From assembly GCA_030770535.1 (NCBI GenBank), contig JASVEC010000047.1, positions 1 through 64,000 of the forward strand: DNA of 64,000 bases, written 5' to 3'. Shown piece after piece: positions 11,405 through 22,351 of this stretch. Source of the stretch: Batkoa obscura. Taxonomy: Eukaryota > Entomophthoromycota > Entomophthoromycetes > Entomophthorales > Batkoaceae. Positions within the stretch are counted from its first letter, which is position 1; every line of letters starts with the position of its first letter. The position numbers were made by a program, and so were the translations under genes. The notes under the pieces are model-generated. The model ran no database searches. It had not been told where the DNA came from and saw nothing but the letters and a program-made list of their open reading frames with translations.

Positions 11405-11962
11405 CAGTTTACATAAATTAAACTATAACCACAAAAGTTGGTACGACTCTAGAAACACAATTCATTTTAAATATACCAAAATAAAGTCTACTGTTGAAAA
11501 TTATATCAATTAGCTTCATAATCAAGTAAAAAAAGAATTAATATAAAAGTTACAGGGGTATGAAGAATATCAATTGAAATTAAACAATAGAAATAAACTA
11601 TATTAACCAAGTTTAGTTGATCGACTATAACGTTTAATCTATGATAATAGATTGGTTTCATAAGATATAAATGTTCGAATGCCTAGGTGTCTAAAAGGTT
11701 ATCTGAGGTCCTATGCAGCTGAGATGGCTTAAGCAAGGAAAACGGATAGCCTTGTAGGTCGTGTTTAGATAAAGGCTATAATGGGGATATGTGTAATAAA
11801 TCTGGCAAGGAAAAATAGATGGAAAACAATTGTTGGGGTACTTGGAGAGTTATTTAAAAGTTGTAGGTTTGAAAGATTAGCTGAAGAAAGATTTGAAGGT
11901 TTTTTATAAGGAAAAAAGCTGTTAAAGAAAGTACCACGGGATATGATCTTCATAATTTATAA
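11405..11962 (+). pseudogene. Decayed second copy of MET5 (3' end)
   Basis: The plus strand reads in broken frames as the last 180 or so codons of the intact MET5. The blocks are TLETQFILNIPK for TPNQNLVLSNIPPKYQ; DNR..DINVRM for DNGLSLQDISIRM; RSYAAEMA for RPYVAEIA where the siroheme/4Fe-4S motif TGCPNGCARP has become PRCLKGYLRS; and ELFKSCRFERLAEERFEGF for RLFKRYALERLVEERFGDF, ending DLHNL-stop against NNFHVL-stop. Several in-frame stops and lost ligand cysteines make it non-functional. It has the same orientation as MET5, which suggests an old tandem duplication. The 5' limit is uncertain because identity fades. Confidence 0.8.
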
Positions 11963-12730
11963 CAAGAGTACTTGCTTGGGTTGTGTTGGTAGTTTTTTCT
12001 ATTATTTTGAGTTAACAAGATTATGTCAGTTCAACTTATTATCCGTTTTAAATAAAGCAAAAATAACTTAAATTTGGTTTATAGTGTTAATGAATAAAGT
12101 TTTTACAAAATATTCTATAAACATGAAAATTGAATTAGTTAGAATTAACAGAGATATTAACAAAGGCCTTTTGTTAAAATTTAAATAAAGCGTCTGAAAT
12201 GAAAGCTAAGTGACAAACTTTTTAAACCGTACCAAGAAATTAGAAAATGTTTTTTATTAATATTATTATTGTAAGCATTTATTAACCTTTAGTATATTGA
12301 TTTTTTATTTAAAACATAATTATTAAATCTAACAAGTGAACAAATATCATATAAAAATTAGCTAATTTTCTATACAAATACTAAGTATCCTCCTTACATC
12401 GAATAATCGAATTTTTTCAATTTAAAAATATCAAAACAATAATTAGATGTAGCTTTTGCAATTATTGGGATTTTGATTAAATAAAATGATATTAATACCT
12501 AGTTTTTTTTTAAAAATATTAACATTCTTTGTTTTAATATTGTATTAATATCCTTTTGGTTTGGCTATATGTCTATTAAAATATCAATTATGGCACCAAA
12601 TGATTGACTTTTTTGAAAGTAGAAGTAATAGTCATTTGTACACTTAAAGAACAATATCATCTCTAATGATGAAATAGCTTTACTCGAAAAAAAAGAACAT
12701 CATTCCTTTAGTTTGTTTTATTTTTAAACG
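11963..12730. other. Intergenic DNA between two pseudogenes
   Basis: AT-rich, no supportable gene or repeat. Confidence 0.45.
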
Positions 12731-14141
12731 ACTATCAAATTTGAATTCCTTCTAGAAATTGTACTTAGAGAAATATGCAGCCAATTAGATCCAGTTGAGT
12801 TGTTTAATTTACGCTTTTTAAACAAGTATTTATACAAAGTTGTAACTAGAGCTATTCAATATAACTCAATTTACCCTACTTATAATCAACTTAAGTTAAA
12901 GGTGTATCAAATTTACCAAGAGAAGTCTGCCAATGAACATGGTAGCGAAATGAAATATGTCAATGTAAATTATGATACTCTTGAACTCATAAATGTATAC
13001 CCAGTTTAAAATCAATATATAGGGATGTATTTTTATGTTTAAGAATTTTACTAACAATTTTTCCCTCAAATAGCGCCTAAAAGATAGAAAAAGTAATGAA
13101 GCCAAAAAAACATCCCTATATATTAATAGTAGTTTAAATAAGATAATGATGAAAATTTTAAACTAATAGTTAAGTTTCCAAATTTAAATAAACTAAGAAT
13201 TGAGATAATTGAATATTTACAAATAACGGAGTTACTTAAGAACAGAATAAATCAACTTGAAGTGCTTGAAATAAGTTAAGATTTTTTTTCTTGCCCATCA
13301 GCTTGCTCTTTGTTTTAATCAACAAAGCTAATTAAAGATGCTTCGGTTTCATTCTAGGTAGTCAGTCTACTTTACTTGTTGATGAAATGGAAACATTTAA
13401 AGGTAGCTGAAATTTGTAGAGCTAAAATTTGAAAAGTTGGTGGTAATTCGTAAATTACTAGAGTGTTGTCAAAGTTTTATTTCCAGCAATGTAGATTTAA
13501 AAATTCAGAGAAGATTTAATAATTAGATTATCGAATACTTTGGTGCTTTAAGACAGCTAAGAGATTTTATACTAATAAATGAGTCAGACGAATTGTTTAA
13601 GGAATATAGCTATAATAAAAGTTTCGGAATATTGTCTAAGGGCAGTAATATCACATGTTTGGGTTATTTTAGTAAAATGGATGACTTTAATTTTAAGTAC
13701 TTAGAATTATTGACTTTAAAGGAAATTGGGATTAAACAGTTAAATAAAAGCTACTACGTCCAGTTGCTTTACCAAACGATCATACTATTTGTTTTTCCAG
13801 TATGAAATTTAGTTATCATACAACATTTGGTAATAACGATACAGCTGATGAAAATGATATTTATAAAAAGGGATACTACCCGCCTAAATACTACTCTATA
13901 AAAGAGGTTCATTTAGATATGTTTAATTCCTCTTTTGAATCCTTCCTCTATTTCCTGTGTCTCTTTCCTGTGTCTCTTTCCAAACCTTGAGGTACTTAAA
14001 ATTGAAGAATTTTGTTTAGTAAGGGGTGAGATTGATGTCAATTACAGACTTTCTACTCCTTTAATTGTAATTACAACATTTGATCCTAAAAACATTGGTC
14101 CTCTATATGAGCAGTTTATCGATATTTTAAATTTAACCTAG
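12731..14141 (+). pseudogene. Decayed F-box/LRR-like gene (copy 2)
   Basis: Collinear with the intact gene at 44304-45974. The F-box region is present (TIKFEFLLEIVLREICSQLD, ELFNLRFLNKYLYKVV), then YVNVNYDTLELINVYPV, FPNLNKLRIEIIEYLQI, NQLEVLEIS, ITCLGYFSKMDDFNFKYLELL, SFESFLYFLCLFP and FPNLEVLKIEEFCLVRGEI, ending near DILNLT-stop. In-frame stops, frame changes and a 97-bp MITE (13021-13117) break it. At 13963-13990 a 13-bp unit (TTCCTGTGTCTCT) is tandemly duplicated, which shifts frame in the FLCLFP motif. It reads in the opposite direction to the other family members. Confidence 0.82.
13021..13117 (+). mobile_element. MITE (GGGGATG family), 97 bp
   Basis: Starts AGGGATG, ends CATCCCT, flanked by ATAT on both sides (13017-13020 and 13118-13121). 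Its removal rejoins the codons for NQYINSSLN in F-box pseudogene copy 2. Confidence 0.9.
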
Positions 14142-14452
14142 ATTAAAATATAGCAAATTATTCTATATGAAAACGTTTTGTTTTTGCTTTTCTATTTATA
14201 AATATTTTAATGTCGTGAAGGTATTGAAATTATAAAGTATATTTGTCTTTTCCTTTTTTATAATATTAACATAAAAATTAAATGAACTCAGCTATTAAAG
14301 TTATGTTAATAGAATACAATAAAAACAATTTCAAAATAATCAAAGCAAAAGGCCAAAAATCTTTAAAAATGTTAGTTAACTTTTAATATAAATAAGGCCA
14401 ACTGCTACCTCCCAAAAGGGACTTAAATCTAGAATAGACAAATATTGATTAT
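14142..14452. other. Spacer 3' of the lipase gene
   Basis: 311 bp, AT-rich. Nothing beyond probable 3' untranslated sequence of the flanking gene. Confidence 0.45.
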
Positions 14453-17331
14453 CTATTTATTTTCCATCTCATGGTTTCCATTTATTTTCCCATCCCCATT
14501 TTCTTTAATTTCCTTTTCTACTTCATTCTCTTCTTTGTCTTCATTCTCATCTTTCTCTTCTTCTTCTGCACTGTTATTACCTCCAGTTTCCTTTCCATTA
14601 TCAAATTGATCCAATAAATGATCAATATATTCAAGCGGTGTTCTATTCGAAGTAGGTAAATCAAACTTTACTTTTCCTTCGAAAGTACTATCACTATTCA
14701 TTCCTCCATTAGGTTGAATAGCTGAATTTTTAGGTAGATCAGGTTCATTATTTGTTTTATTATTATTACCATGATCAACTCCATTCTCAGTACTTTTATT
14801 TTCATATAATTCATGCAACCAAGAAAATATCTTTTTTTCAATTTTAGTACGATTGTCTACCATATGGATTATTGGCCATGTTTTATTGGCTCCATTTTCT
14901 AAATGTTCTTTTAATCTTTGATAATCTGGGTCATTGAAGATATTAATATAATCTAATATGTTGACTCTGGGCTATTGTATTTTTATTAGCTTTATTGTCA
15001 TAAACATAACTATCAAATTCATCTCTTACCAAAATAGTAACATTCCCATCAAACTTTTGTAACCAAACATAAGACCAATCTTGTTGCATAAAATGGGGTA
15101 ATAATTCTAAGTCCCTAATCACTCGTAGCCATTTCTTTAAATCCAATTTCAAAAAGTGCTCTAATGAAGAAGCTAAAAACCCTCCTCGCCTAATAGGAAT
15201 AATGAATAAATAATTTTTTACTATATCATAATGAAACCCACCATCCTTTACCATATCTATTAGCAGCTGGGTGACCTACACTTCCACGATGGTTATAATA
15301 AAAGATAGAAATATGCGGATTCACTTGACTAACAATACTATAGTTGACATTGAACTAAAAAAGCATAATTAATATTATCATCTTTAAGTTAATAAGTAAT
15401 ATTTACAAATGATTTTAATGCATCTAGTGGAATATCCTAAATAACAAAATTTTAAATTAAATAAAAATTTTATATTATTGTGCTTTAAATCTTACCGTTT
15501 TCAAGCTTCCATCTCTCCATTTGACTCCAGAATTAAGATAAGGTTCCAACGTACCATCTGGTTTTTTTACCATTAATGTGATTGGATTTAATACACCTGG
15601 AATAGCTGAACTGGCAATCACTGTTAAAAAAATATTAAATTCCAAATTTTATAAAAATAAACCAGTCGAGCCTTACCAGCGGACCAAATTACTACATCGG
15701 GAGTAGAAACATAATTAAACAATTTAGCAGGTGAATAAGAATCATAAGGTACTGCAGTAACATTCAAAATCTTTCCTGTTCTTTTGTAAGCTTCTAAAAA
15801 GGTGGTATGACCTAATGTAACCCACAAAGCATCCGTAGCAAAATTGGTAGCACTAAATCTAAAACAATTGATTTATTAACACATTTATCTATTATTAGTT
15901 GAATAAGTACTTACAAAGCTCCTGTCTTTAGTAATCTGGTTATCTTAACACTCATGGGCTCAGAACATGGGTTGATTAATACATGGGTTTCTGGTTTAAA
16001 TATCTCTTTTAACTCTTCATCTGTCCTACATGCGGTCATTGCAGCTAATTGCATGTTATTAATTTATTCATTACCCTATAAATTCAAAATATCTTACCAA
16101 TCATAGATCCAGCACTGGTACCAGTGATAATTTTAGGTAGCATATTATTTTCAATTAAAGTACGAACCACACCTTAAATATTGATTAGCTTATTTATTTA
16201 AAATACAACAAACTTACCAAAATGAAAGTAAGCCAATGTAGCTCCCCCAGATAAACATAAGGCAGATCTACCATAGCTTTGAAAGGCTTGTTCAAAAAAG
16301 GACTTCTTTTCGGCTAAACTCAGCTCTTTACTTGAACCTATGAAATCGAGTGCTTCCACCACTAATTTTAAGAAATTTAATTAATACTCTTGATGAAATA
16401 ATATTCATTAACTTACCTTCACTATAAAAATCTTCTACAATCTAATAAAATATACATAAACGTTATTGAAATTGTTGAAACTTTATTATTTACCTTTTTA
16501 GTTCCAAAGTAGGTTTTTGAATACAAGTGATTATTTTCTATATTACCCACATTACTCTTTAATCCGCCTTGTAATAAGATATCCTTCAACTCGTTCACTT
16601 TCTTTCTTTCTCTTAACTTTTTCATTTTGTTATTTAAATTGATGATTAATTCATGATCATAATAAGCCATTTTAGCCTCTTTTCTCCATTCTTCTTTTCC
16701 CATAAGTTCATCTAACTTTAATCCAATCTCCTTCCATTCTTCATAACTGCAAGCTTTTCTTAATTTTTGTTTAAGCTGCTTTAACTCTCCCGTCCTATAG
16801 GATTTTATTAATTTTAGCTCCTAATTAAAAATATACTTTTACTTACCAAACATAAAGATATTCCCAAAGTGCTACTACTTGTCGAACCATAGCGTAAAAA
16901 AATAACTCAATACAAATCATAGTACCTACAAATATCTATAATAAAAGGTTGAAATTGTTAATCTATAGACAATTACTATCATTATTTCTTACCAAAAATG
17001 GAAACCTTAATAAAGAATATCCTAATCCTTCGGATTTATTTGTGTGGGAGGAAGAAGTAAGCATCGTTGATACTAAACCAAAATAGGATTGGTTTTCATC
17101 AAATTGAAACGAGCTTCTTCTACCATTTGAGTCGCGACGTGAATCTTCTCGTTTATCAAAGTTAAAGTCATTAATACTTGTGAATGATGATAGATGGGGT
17201 GATGATGGCGTTGAGATCAAATTTGCCGAAGATTTAATTTTCATTGCTTTTTTAAATGATTCAATGCCTTCTTTGCCATTTTCAATAAAACTTAGTAAAT
17301 ACGCATATAACTCGGGGTTGCTTTGATCCAT
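14453..17331 (-). CDS. Patatin-type triacylglycerol lipase, Tgl3/4/5-like
   Basis: Spliced gene of 13 exons: 17331-16993, 16935-16847, 16794-16494, 16441-16417, 16361-16218, 16172-16098, 16044-15915, 15858-15677, 15620-15496, 15436-15407, 15354-15242, 15189-15030, 14971-14453. All 12 introns are 50-76 nt with GT..AG ends, and the sum (2232 nt) gives a 743-residue protein. The family hydrolyses storage lipid at lipid droplets. Order: N-terminal region; hydrophobic segment IFVGTMICIELFFYAMV; the Tgl leader (CSYEEWKEIG, HLYSKTYFGTKK); oxyanion-type loop SGGATLAYFHFG; nucleophile elbow GTSAGS; dyad Asp in KWRDGSL; then FNVNYSIVSQVNPH and GGFLASSLEHFLKLDLKKWLR. The C-terminus is Glu-rich and probably disordered. 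I rate the class as sure and the exact Tgl paralogue as open. Confidence 0.9.
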
Positions 17332-17938
17332 CTGTTGAAGATTTTGATTTAAAATATAAAATAAAATTTTAGGAGTGACTTCTTTTTTATAGCTTTTTTA
17401 TCCACTTTTTATTTGCTTTTACTAATTCATTGACTTGGTTCTACTTTGATATTTATTATTTTTCTTGTTGGATCAGAATTACAATAAATTTAAAGTCATT
17501 TCCTATATTTAATCAAATATTTCTTGAAATTAGAATTAGACTACTAAAAATGACATCAAATTTTATTATTTAGATTGCTTTTTTCCACTTTTTGCAATGG
17601 GATAATTGCTAATTCTTGGGTTTAACTCAATCTTAATTGCCGATTTATTGCTACTATTTTTCCATCCTTGGTACTGGATAAATTAAGATTTTCCTTTACA
17701 TATTATTTTTTTGATAGTTCTAAATAAAGGTTCTTTAATTTATTTTAATTTTAATTTAAAATAAAACCTCACTCTTCATCGAAATATTCTAAAATACTTT
17801 AAAAACAAAAAACATTAATTAGCTTAGTTTTTATTTTGGTAATAAAAATTATTGATATATTGATATTTAATATCTATAAATTAAATGCTAAGCAACAGTA
17901 AAAGAAAAACGTTAAAGATTGTATAAATCTACTTAAAA
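17332..17938. other. Promoter/spacer of the lipase gene
   Basis: 607 bp between the minus-strand lipase start and the 3' end of the minus-strand RRM gene. AT-rich. No clear TATA element close to the lipase start and no gene. Confidence 0.45.
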
Positions 17939-19265
17939 TTATGATTGAGTAATCGAAGGACGTCTATAATGATGAACATGAATGTGCTGATTTAACCACC
18001 AGGTATTGTTGTAACATCTTACTGCTTGAAATGAGCAGAGAGGATCTAAAAACTCAACAAAACCAAAGCTAGCATTGCCTCGATTAATAAAATTAATTGA
18101 TTTAATATCCCCAATCGTACTAAATAAATCTATCAAATCACTCTTAGAAACAATACTTGAATCTAAACCATCAATATAAACTAAAAAATAATCACCAACA
18201 GTACCACTCTGTCCAATCTTTGTACCCCATTCAATTACCCAATCCTTACTACATCTTAATACTTTATACGCATTAATAGCTGCTTCCCATTCTTTATATC
18301 TTATAAGATAAAAACCTTCATAACCCAAATAGTTAATTTTATCTTCAAATGTCAAATATTCTATTCCTCCATACTCTTTTAGTTTCAAATAAAGTTCATT
18401 GTACTCCATGCTACTTATAGGTAATTTCAAAACATATAAAGATCGATTGACTCTAGCATCTTCCACTCTCAATAATGATCGATTGATATAAACTTTTTCT
18501 GAATATTGTAGGAAGTTTTCTGAACAAGTATAATCTTGAAAGTACACAAATCCATACGGAACACCAGTACTTGTTTTTGCTAACTTTATATTATCCACAA
18601 TGCCCCATTTAGAAAACTCTAGCCAAAGTAACTCTAATATGTCTTCTTCATTTGGTAGATTCGGATATCCAGCAATAAATAAACAACCCCTTGGAGTCTC
18701 AACTAGAAAGGATAAACATAAATACAGCAGATTTTAAATCAAACAATTACCATCAATACCACTATTCTCTTCTATTCCTTTAGCCTTATTTCTACCATAT
18801 CCAATCGAGTTTGCCTCCATAGTATTTATCAGCTCATATTCTAAACAGCTATTAGTATCCATCACTTTGAAGTACAAAACCATTTTTAAAATAATAAATA
18901 CACATATTGCTTGGTTTTTTATCGATATTTTCTTACTAACTTATAACCTAAAAACATCCGAATAAGAAGTTTAAATTACCATTCTTTGAGTCCCTAGATC
19001 TTGGTGATAAATAATTTGAGTCTAAAGAGTTCACCGAATGCTCATCATCCTCCGAAGGTTCACTCTCTTTGTAATATGTAAATAAATTAGCTATATAAAA
19101 CTAAACAAAAAAATTACCATCTTCCAACCTAAGCATAGCAAGACTAATCTCAATATCTGGAAACATGGGTTTAAAGTTTGACTCTAAATCTAGCGAACTT
19201 ATCGATCCTCTTCTTGAATGTACCTTGACTTCGAGCTCAGAATCTGAATGCGAAATTTCCTCCAT
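17939..19265 (-). CDS. RNA-binding protein with three RRM domains
   Basis: Four exons, 19265-19118, 19066-18980, 18864-18751 and 18702-17939, with GT..AG introns of 48-115 nt. Joined length 1113 nt gives 370 residues. I chose the ATG at 19265 because the frame from it (MEEISHSDSELEVKV) runs through the first splice site and a TATA-like element lies just upstream. The N-terminal 120 residues are Ser/Glu/Asp-rich. RRM1 has RNP2 LFIAGY and RNP1 YGFVYF. RRM2 (LYVLKL..EGFYLIRY) is less typical. RRM3 has FLVYIDGL and FGFVEF. It should bind single-stranded RNA in nucleus or cytoplasm; target and pathway are unknown. The C-terminus ends shortly after RRM3. Confidence 0.82.
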
Positions 19266-19302
19266 TTTCGTACAGAAAAAAGGAAGAAAATTTCAACTAA
19301 AG

Positions 19303-19311
19303 CTATTTATA
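19303..19311 (-). promoter_or_regulatory. TATA-like element of the RRM gene
   Basis: TATAAATAG on the minus strand, about 40 bp upstream of the chosen start codon. Confidence 0.35.
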
Positions 19312-20069
19312 CTCTTCTTTTCAATAGCACTATTTGTTTTAAAAACTAAGTACAGGTCAACCTAGTTCTCCGCACTATGTAAAATGAGCTCTACTTTTAT
19401 TACCTTCGATCGAGAGGTTTCTGAAACCTTATTAAGTTATGGACTAAACATGACATCATTTTTAGAATTTTTACTTGAATTTTAAATATTAAATGCAATC
19501 TTTTAGATTTTAATATACTTGCTCAATTTTTACTAATTAGTTGGTAATTTAGTGTGCATTATTGAATCATCATCGATTTTAATTTAAAAAAATCAATAAA
19601 TGCCTATTAAACTAAATTTAAACTTGTATACTAAATTTGGGGTATTTTTTAACCTTTTATCTCTTTTACAAGAAATCAACACTAGAGTTGTTTTAATTAA
19701 ATTTCATTATAGATATAGAAATGTTTATTTCATCACCTTTTCTACTTTTTAAGCGCTATTTGAGTGAAAAGATTGTTAATAGAATCCTTAAACACAAAAA
19801 AACACCCCCATATAATATTTAAAAAGTTTAATCAAACAACTTGTTTTTTAATTCTTTATCAAATTTTATAAGCTTGGACTCTGGAAAATTACTTGTTTAA
19901 CTTTTAATATAAAATAGCATAAATGCTTTATCATTTTTGTTATTAAATATAATTATTTAAACTTATATACAATAAGTTTATTATAAAAATTTGGCTTCTC
20001 TATTTAAATAATATTTTAATTAAATTTCATAATGATAAATTAAGAAATTAATATTTCCAAGTATATAAG
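19312..20069. other. Intergenic DNA with one MITE
   Basis: AT-rich. Apart from the MITE at 19717-19809, nothing recognised. Confidence 0.45.
19717..19809 (-). mobile_element. MITE (GGGGATG family), reverse, 93 bp
   Basis: Decayed left end AGAAATG, right end CACCCCC, flanked by ATAT on both sides (19713-19716 and 19810-19813). Confidence 0.8.
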
Positions 20070-20863
20070 TATGAAATATCGCTTTACAAGCTCTATGGTT
20101 GATTATAACATAACAATTACTTAAGTCGGTGCGTTCTCAAGCTCAAACACAGTCAATCCCAATCCTCTTGTTTTGATTTGGTGCAAGAATTTCTAACTTC
20201 ATATCGCAAAGGATATTATCCTCTCGTTTTGATACCCATATGTGAAGCATCGATTTGTCAGCCCCATGGTTAATTATAGCATAATAATCGCCTAAGCTGT
20301 TGTGTTCTCGACTTTAGAGACAATTGATCCCATGCTCTTATTTTGGTTTGCTATGAGAATTTCTATCTTCGTCTCAAAGGATATTATCCTCCCGTTTTGA
20401 TATTTATACTTATCGGAGTATAAAATAGATTCTAAAACATAGCAGTTCAAGGCTTTTTAACTGAATTGTTCCCTGATATCTCGAACATTTAACAAAGCCA
20501 CTAAGTTTTCTTAGTAGTATTTTACGCATATTTTAAATTAGTATTGTCTGTTCTATTTATCTTACATAGTCCATAGCCTATTACGTGCTATTCTTCATAA
20601 CTCAAGTCTATCTTAGTCACATAAACTAAGGCCTTTCGACTTACAGTATAGTCAACCAAGCAATAGCTGTTTTTGACTCCAATCACTGAGTACCAGATTT
20701 TGCACCATACTTGTCAGAGTATAAAAGAGATTTTAGAACATAACAACTTGAGGCTTTTAATTCAATTGTTCTTTGATGTTGCACTTTTAATAAAGCCACT
20801 AAATCTTTATGATAATGCTTTACGTAGATTTCACACTATAATAAAAAATAACTGCTATCATAT
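20070..20863 (+). repeat. Old truncated LTR interrupted by a second LTR
   Basis: The two outer parts, 20070-20240 and about 20705-20845, read as one diverged copy of the Ty3/Gypsy LTR seen at 49150-49549, in the opposite orientation. It keeps the GTATAAAAGAG promoter-like stretch. The outer copy lacks its right end and stops before the MITE at 20864. It is much more diverged than the whole element, hence old. Confidence 0.75.
20241..20704 (+). repeat. Solo LTR nested in an older LTR
   Basis: 464 bp, begins TGTGAAG and ends TTTTGCA. It is flanked by CCATA on both sides (20236-20240 and 20705-20709), a 5-bp target duplication. No internal retrotransposon sequence is present, so it is a solo LTR. 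It matches the 400-bp LTR of the whole element over most of its length with visible divergence. Confidence 0.82.
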
Positions 20864-20961
20864 GGGGATGTATTTTTGTATTTAAGGATTTTACTAACGA
20901 TTTTTTCACGCAAATAGCGCTTAAAAGATGGAAAAAGTAATGAAGCCAAAAAAATATCCCC
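20864..20961 (+). mobile_element. MITE (GGGGATG family), 98 bp
   Basis: Ends GGGGATG and TATCCCC, ATAT on both sides (20860-20863 and 20962-20965). It adjoins the truncated edge of the outer LTR. Confidence 0.9.
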
Positions 20962-20965
20962 ATAT

Positions 20966-22351
20966 TATGTTTTTAGTAAAAATTGTTTGAAAAACTTCAA
21001 GCAAAGTTTTAAAATATAAATAAAAAATTAAATAAAACCTTTAGACATCTTTATATAGTTTAATTTTTACTTTAATTTTTACTTTGCTTTTAGCTATTTC
21101 AGCCATTATGGAAACTCTAACTAATAAAACTTCAAAAATTAAGCCAATTATTGAATTGGAAATTTAGATATCTCAAGATAATTAATTCTAGTAGCAAAGG
21201 GTTAATATAATAAATTAACTTTAATACTACCAATTTCACTACAGATGGAGTAAAATAACTTTGAGCTATATACTTTTAAAGATTTCAATAATAATAATGA
21301 TATTATATCTATTTTAAAAACTCATAGCTTTTCATTTGCTAAATTGTTTAACTGTATTTTTATAGTCAATATAGTGCTTTGATTAATTACTAGATATTGC
21401 TTGTTTTTGTAAGTCTGATAAAAATAACGTTGAAGTATATAGTAAACAAAAGTGAGTTTAATCTGTTCTAAGTGCCACACTTATTTTTATTTTATCAAAT
21501 GTTATAAATACTATCCCTTGCTATACAATTATCAATATCTAAAGTAATTTTGTTAATTTATCATTTTTTTGCTTCAGGTTTTTGTCCATTTTTTAACTTA
21601 AAAATTTCAAATAGCAATAATAGTAAGATAAAAAACATCCTTCCCACAGTAAATCTTTAAACGCAAAACAGTGGTTGCTATCAAATTCTGTAAAAAATGC
21701 ACTACAGTTTTTATTGCTACATAGTTATAGATTAATCTTTTACTTCAAATGTGTTTTTACTCTCTAATATAATAATTTAGTTTATTATTATATACATTAC
21801 TATTTTATTAACCATTGATTGCCCTTTATATTATAATGATAACAAAGTAGTCCGACTAGTATAAATAGGCTAGAAGATTATTACTAAATAATTTTGTTAT
21901 TAGTAAGTTTTGTAACTGTAATTTTTATTTATCTTTGAGTATAATGTTATTTTAAATTTGAGCTTCTTAGTAAAATAGTGAAGTGACAAGATCAAAGGAT
22001 GCCATTGAAATCGTCCACTTTGGACCAAAATCTTACACTCTTAAATTAGCAAATAAAATAGAACAAAAATTATTTCATTGAATTTGTAATAAAAATCAAA
22101 TTTTGTTATAATTTTATTAATTTTTACAATTCAACAATTTAATAAGTAAAAACCATATTTTGAAAGAAGAGGAAGCGGACAGTAAAGAAACCCAAATAAT
22201 AATAAATCATTGCTTCTACAACCTATAAAAAGAGGAAGAAAAATTTAAAAGTTTTATATCAATCCGGACAAATTAATTAAGTTTTCAAAAAGAGGAATAA
22301 AAACCATTATCGATTTACATTAATTTATTCAAAAAAACAAAATAAAGCAAC
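20966..22351. other. Intergenic region upstream of the kinesin gene
   Basis: About 1.4 kb, AT-rich, no gene. One possible decayed MITE lies at 21560-21645. The kinesin promoter must be at the right end; no clear TATA element near the start codon. Confidence 0.4.
21560..21645 (-). mobile_element. Possible decayed MITE
   Basis: The order of blocks (TTTTTTTGCTTCA, TCCATTTTTTAA, ATAGTAA, AAACATCC) follows the reverse-oriented MITE but the centre is rearranged and no target duplication is visible. Confidence 0.35.

Noticed and set aside
12800-14141. Several 60-70 codon plus-strand frames as small genes
   Set aside because: They are fragments of F-box pseudogene copy 2 in successive frames.
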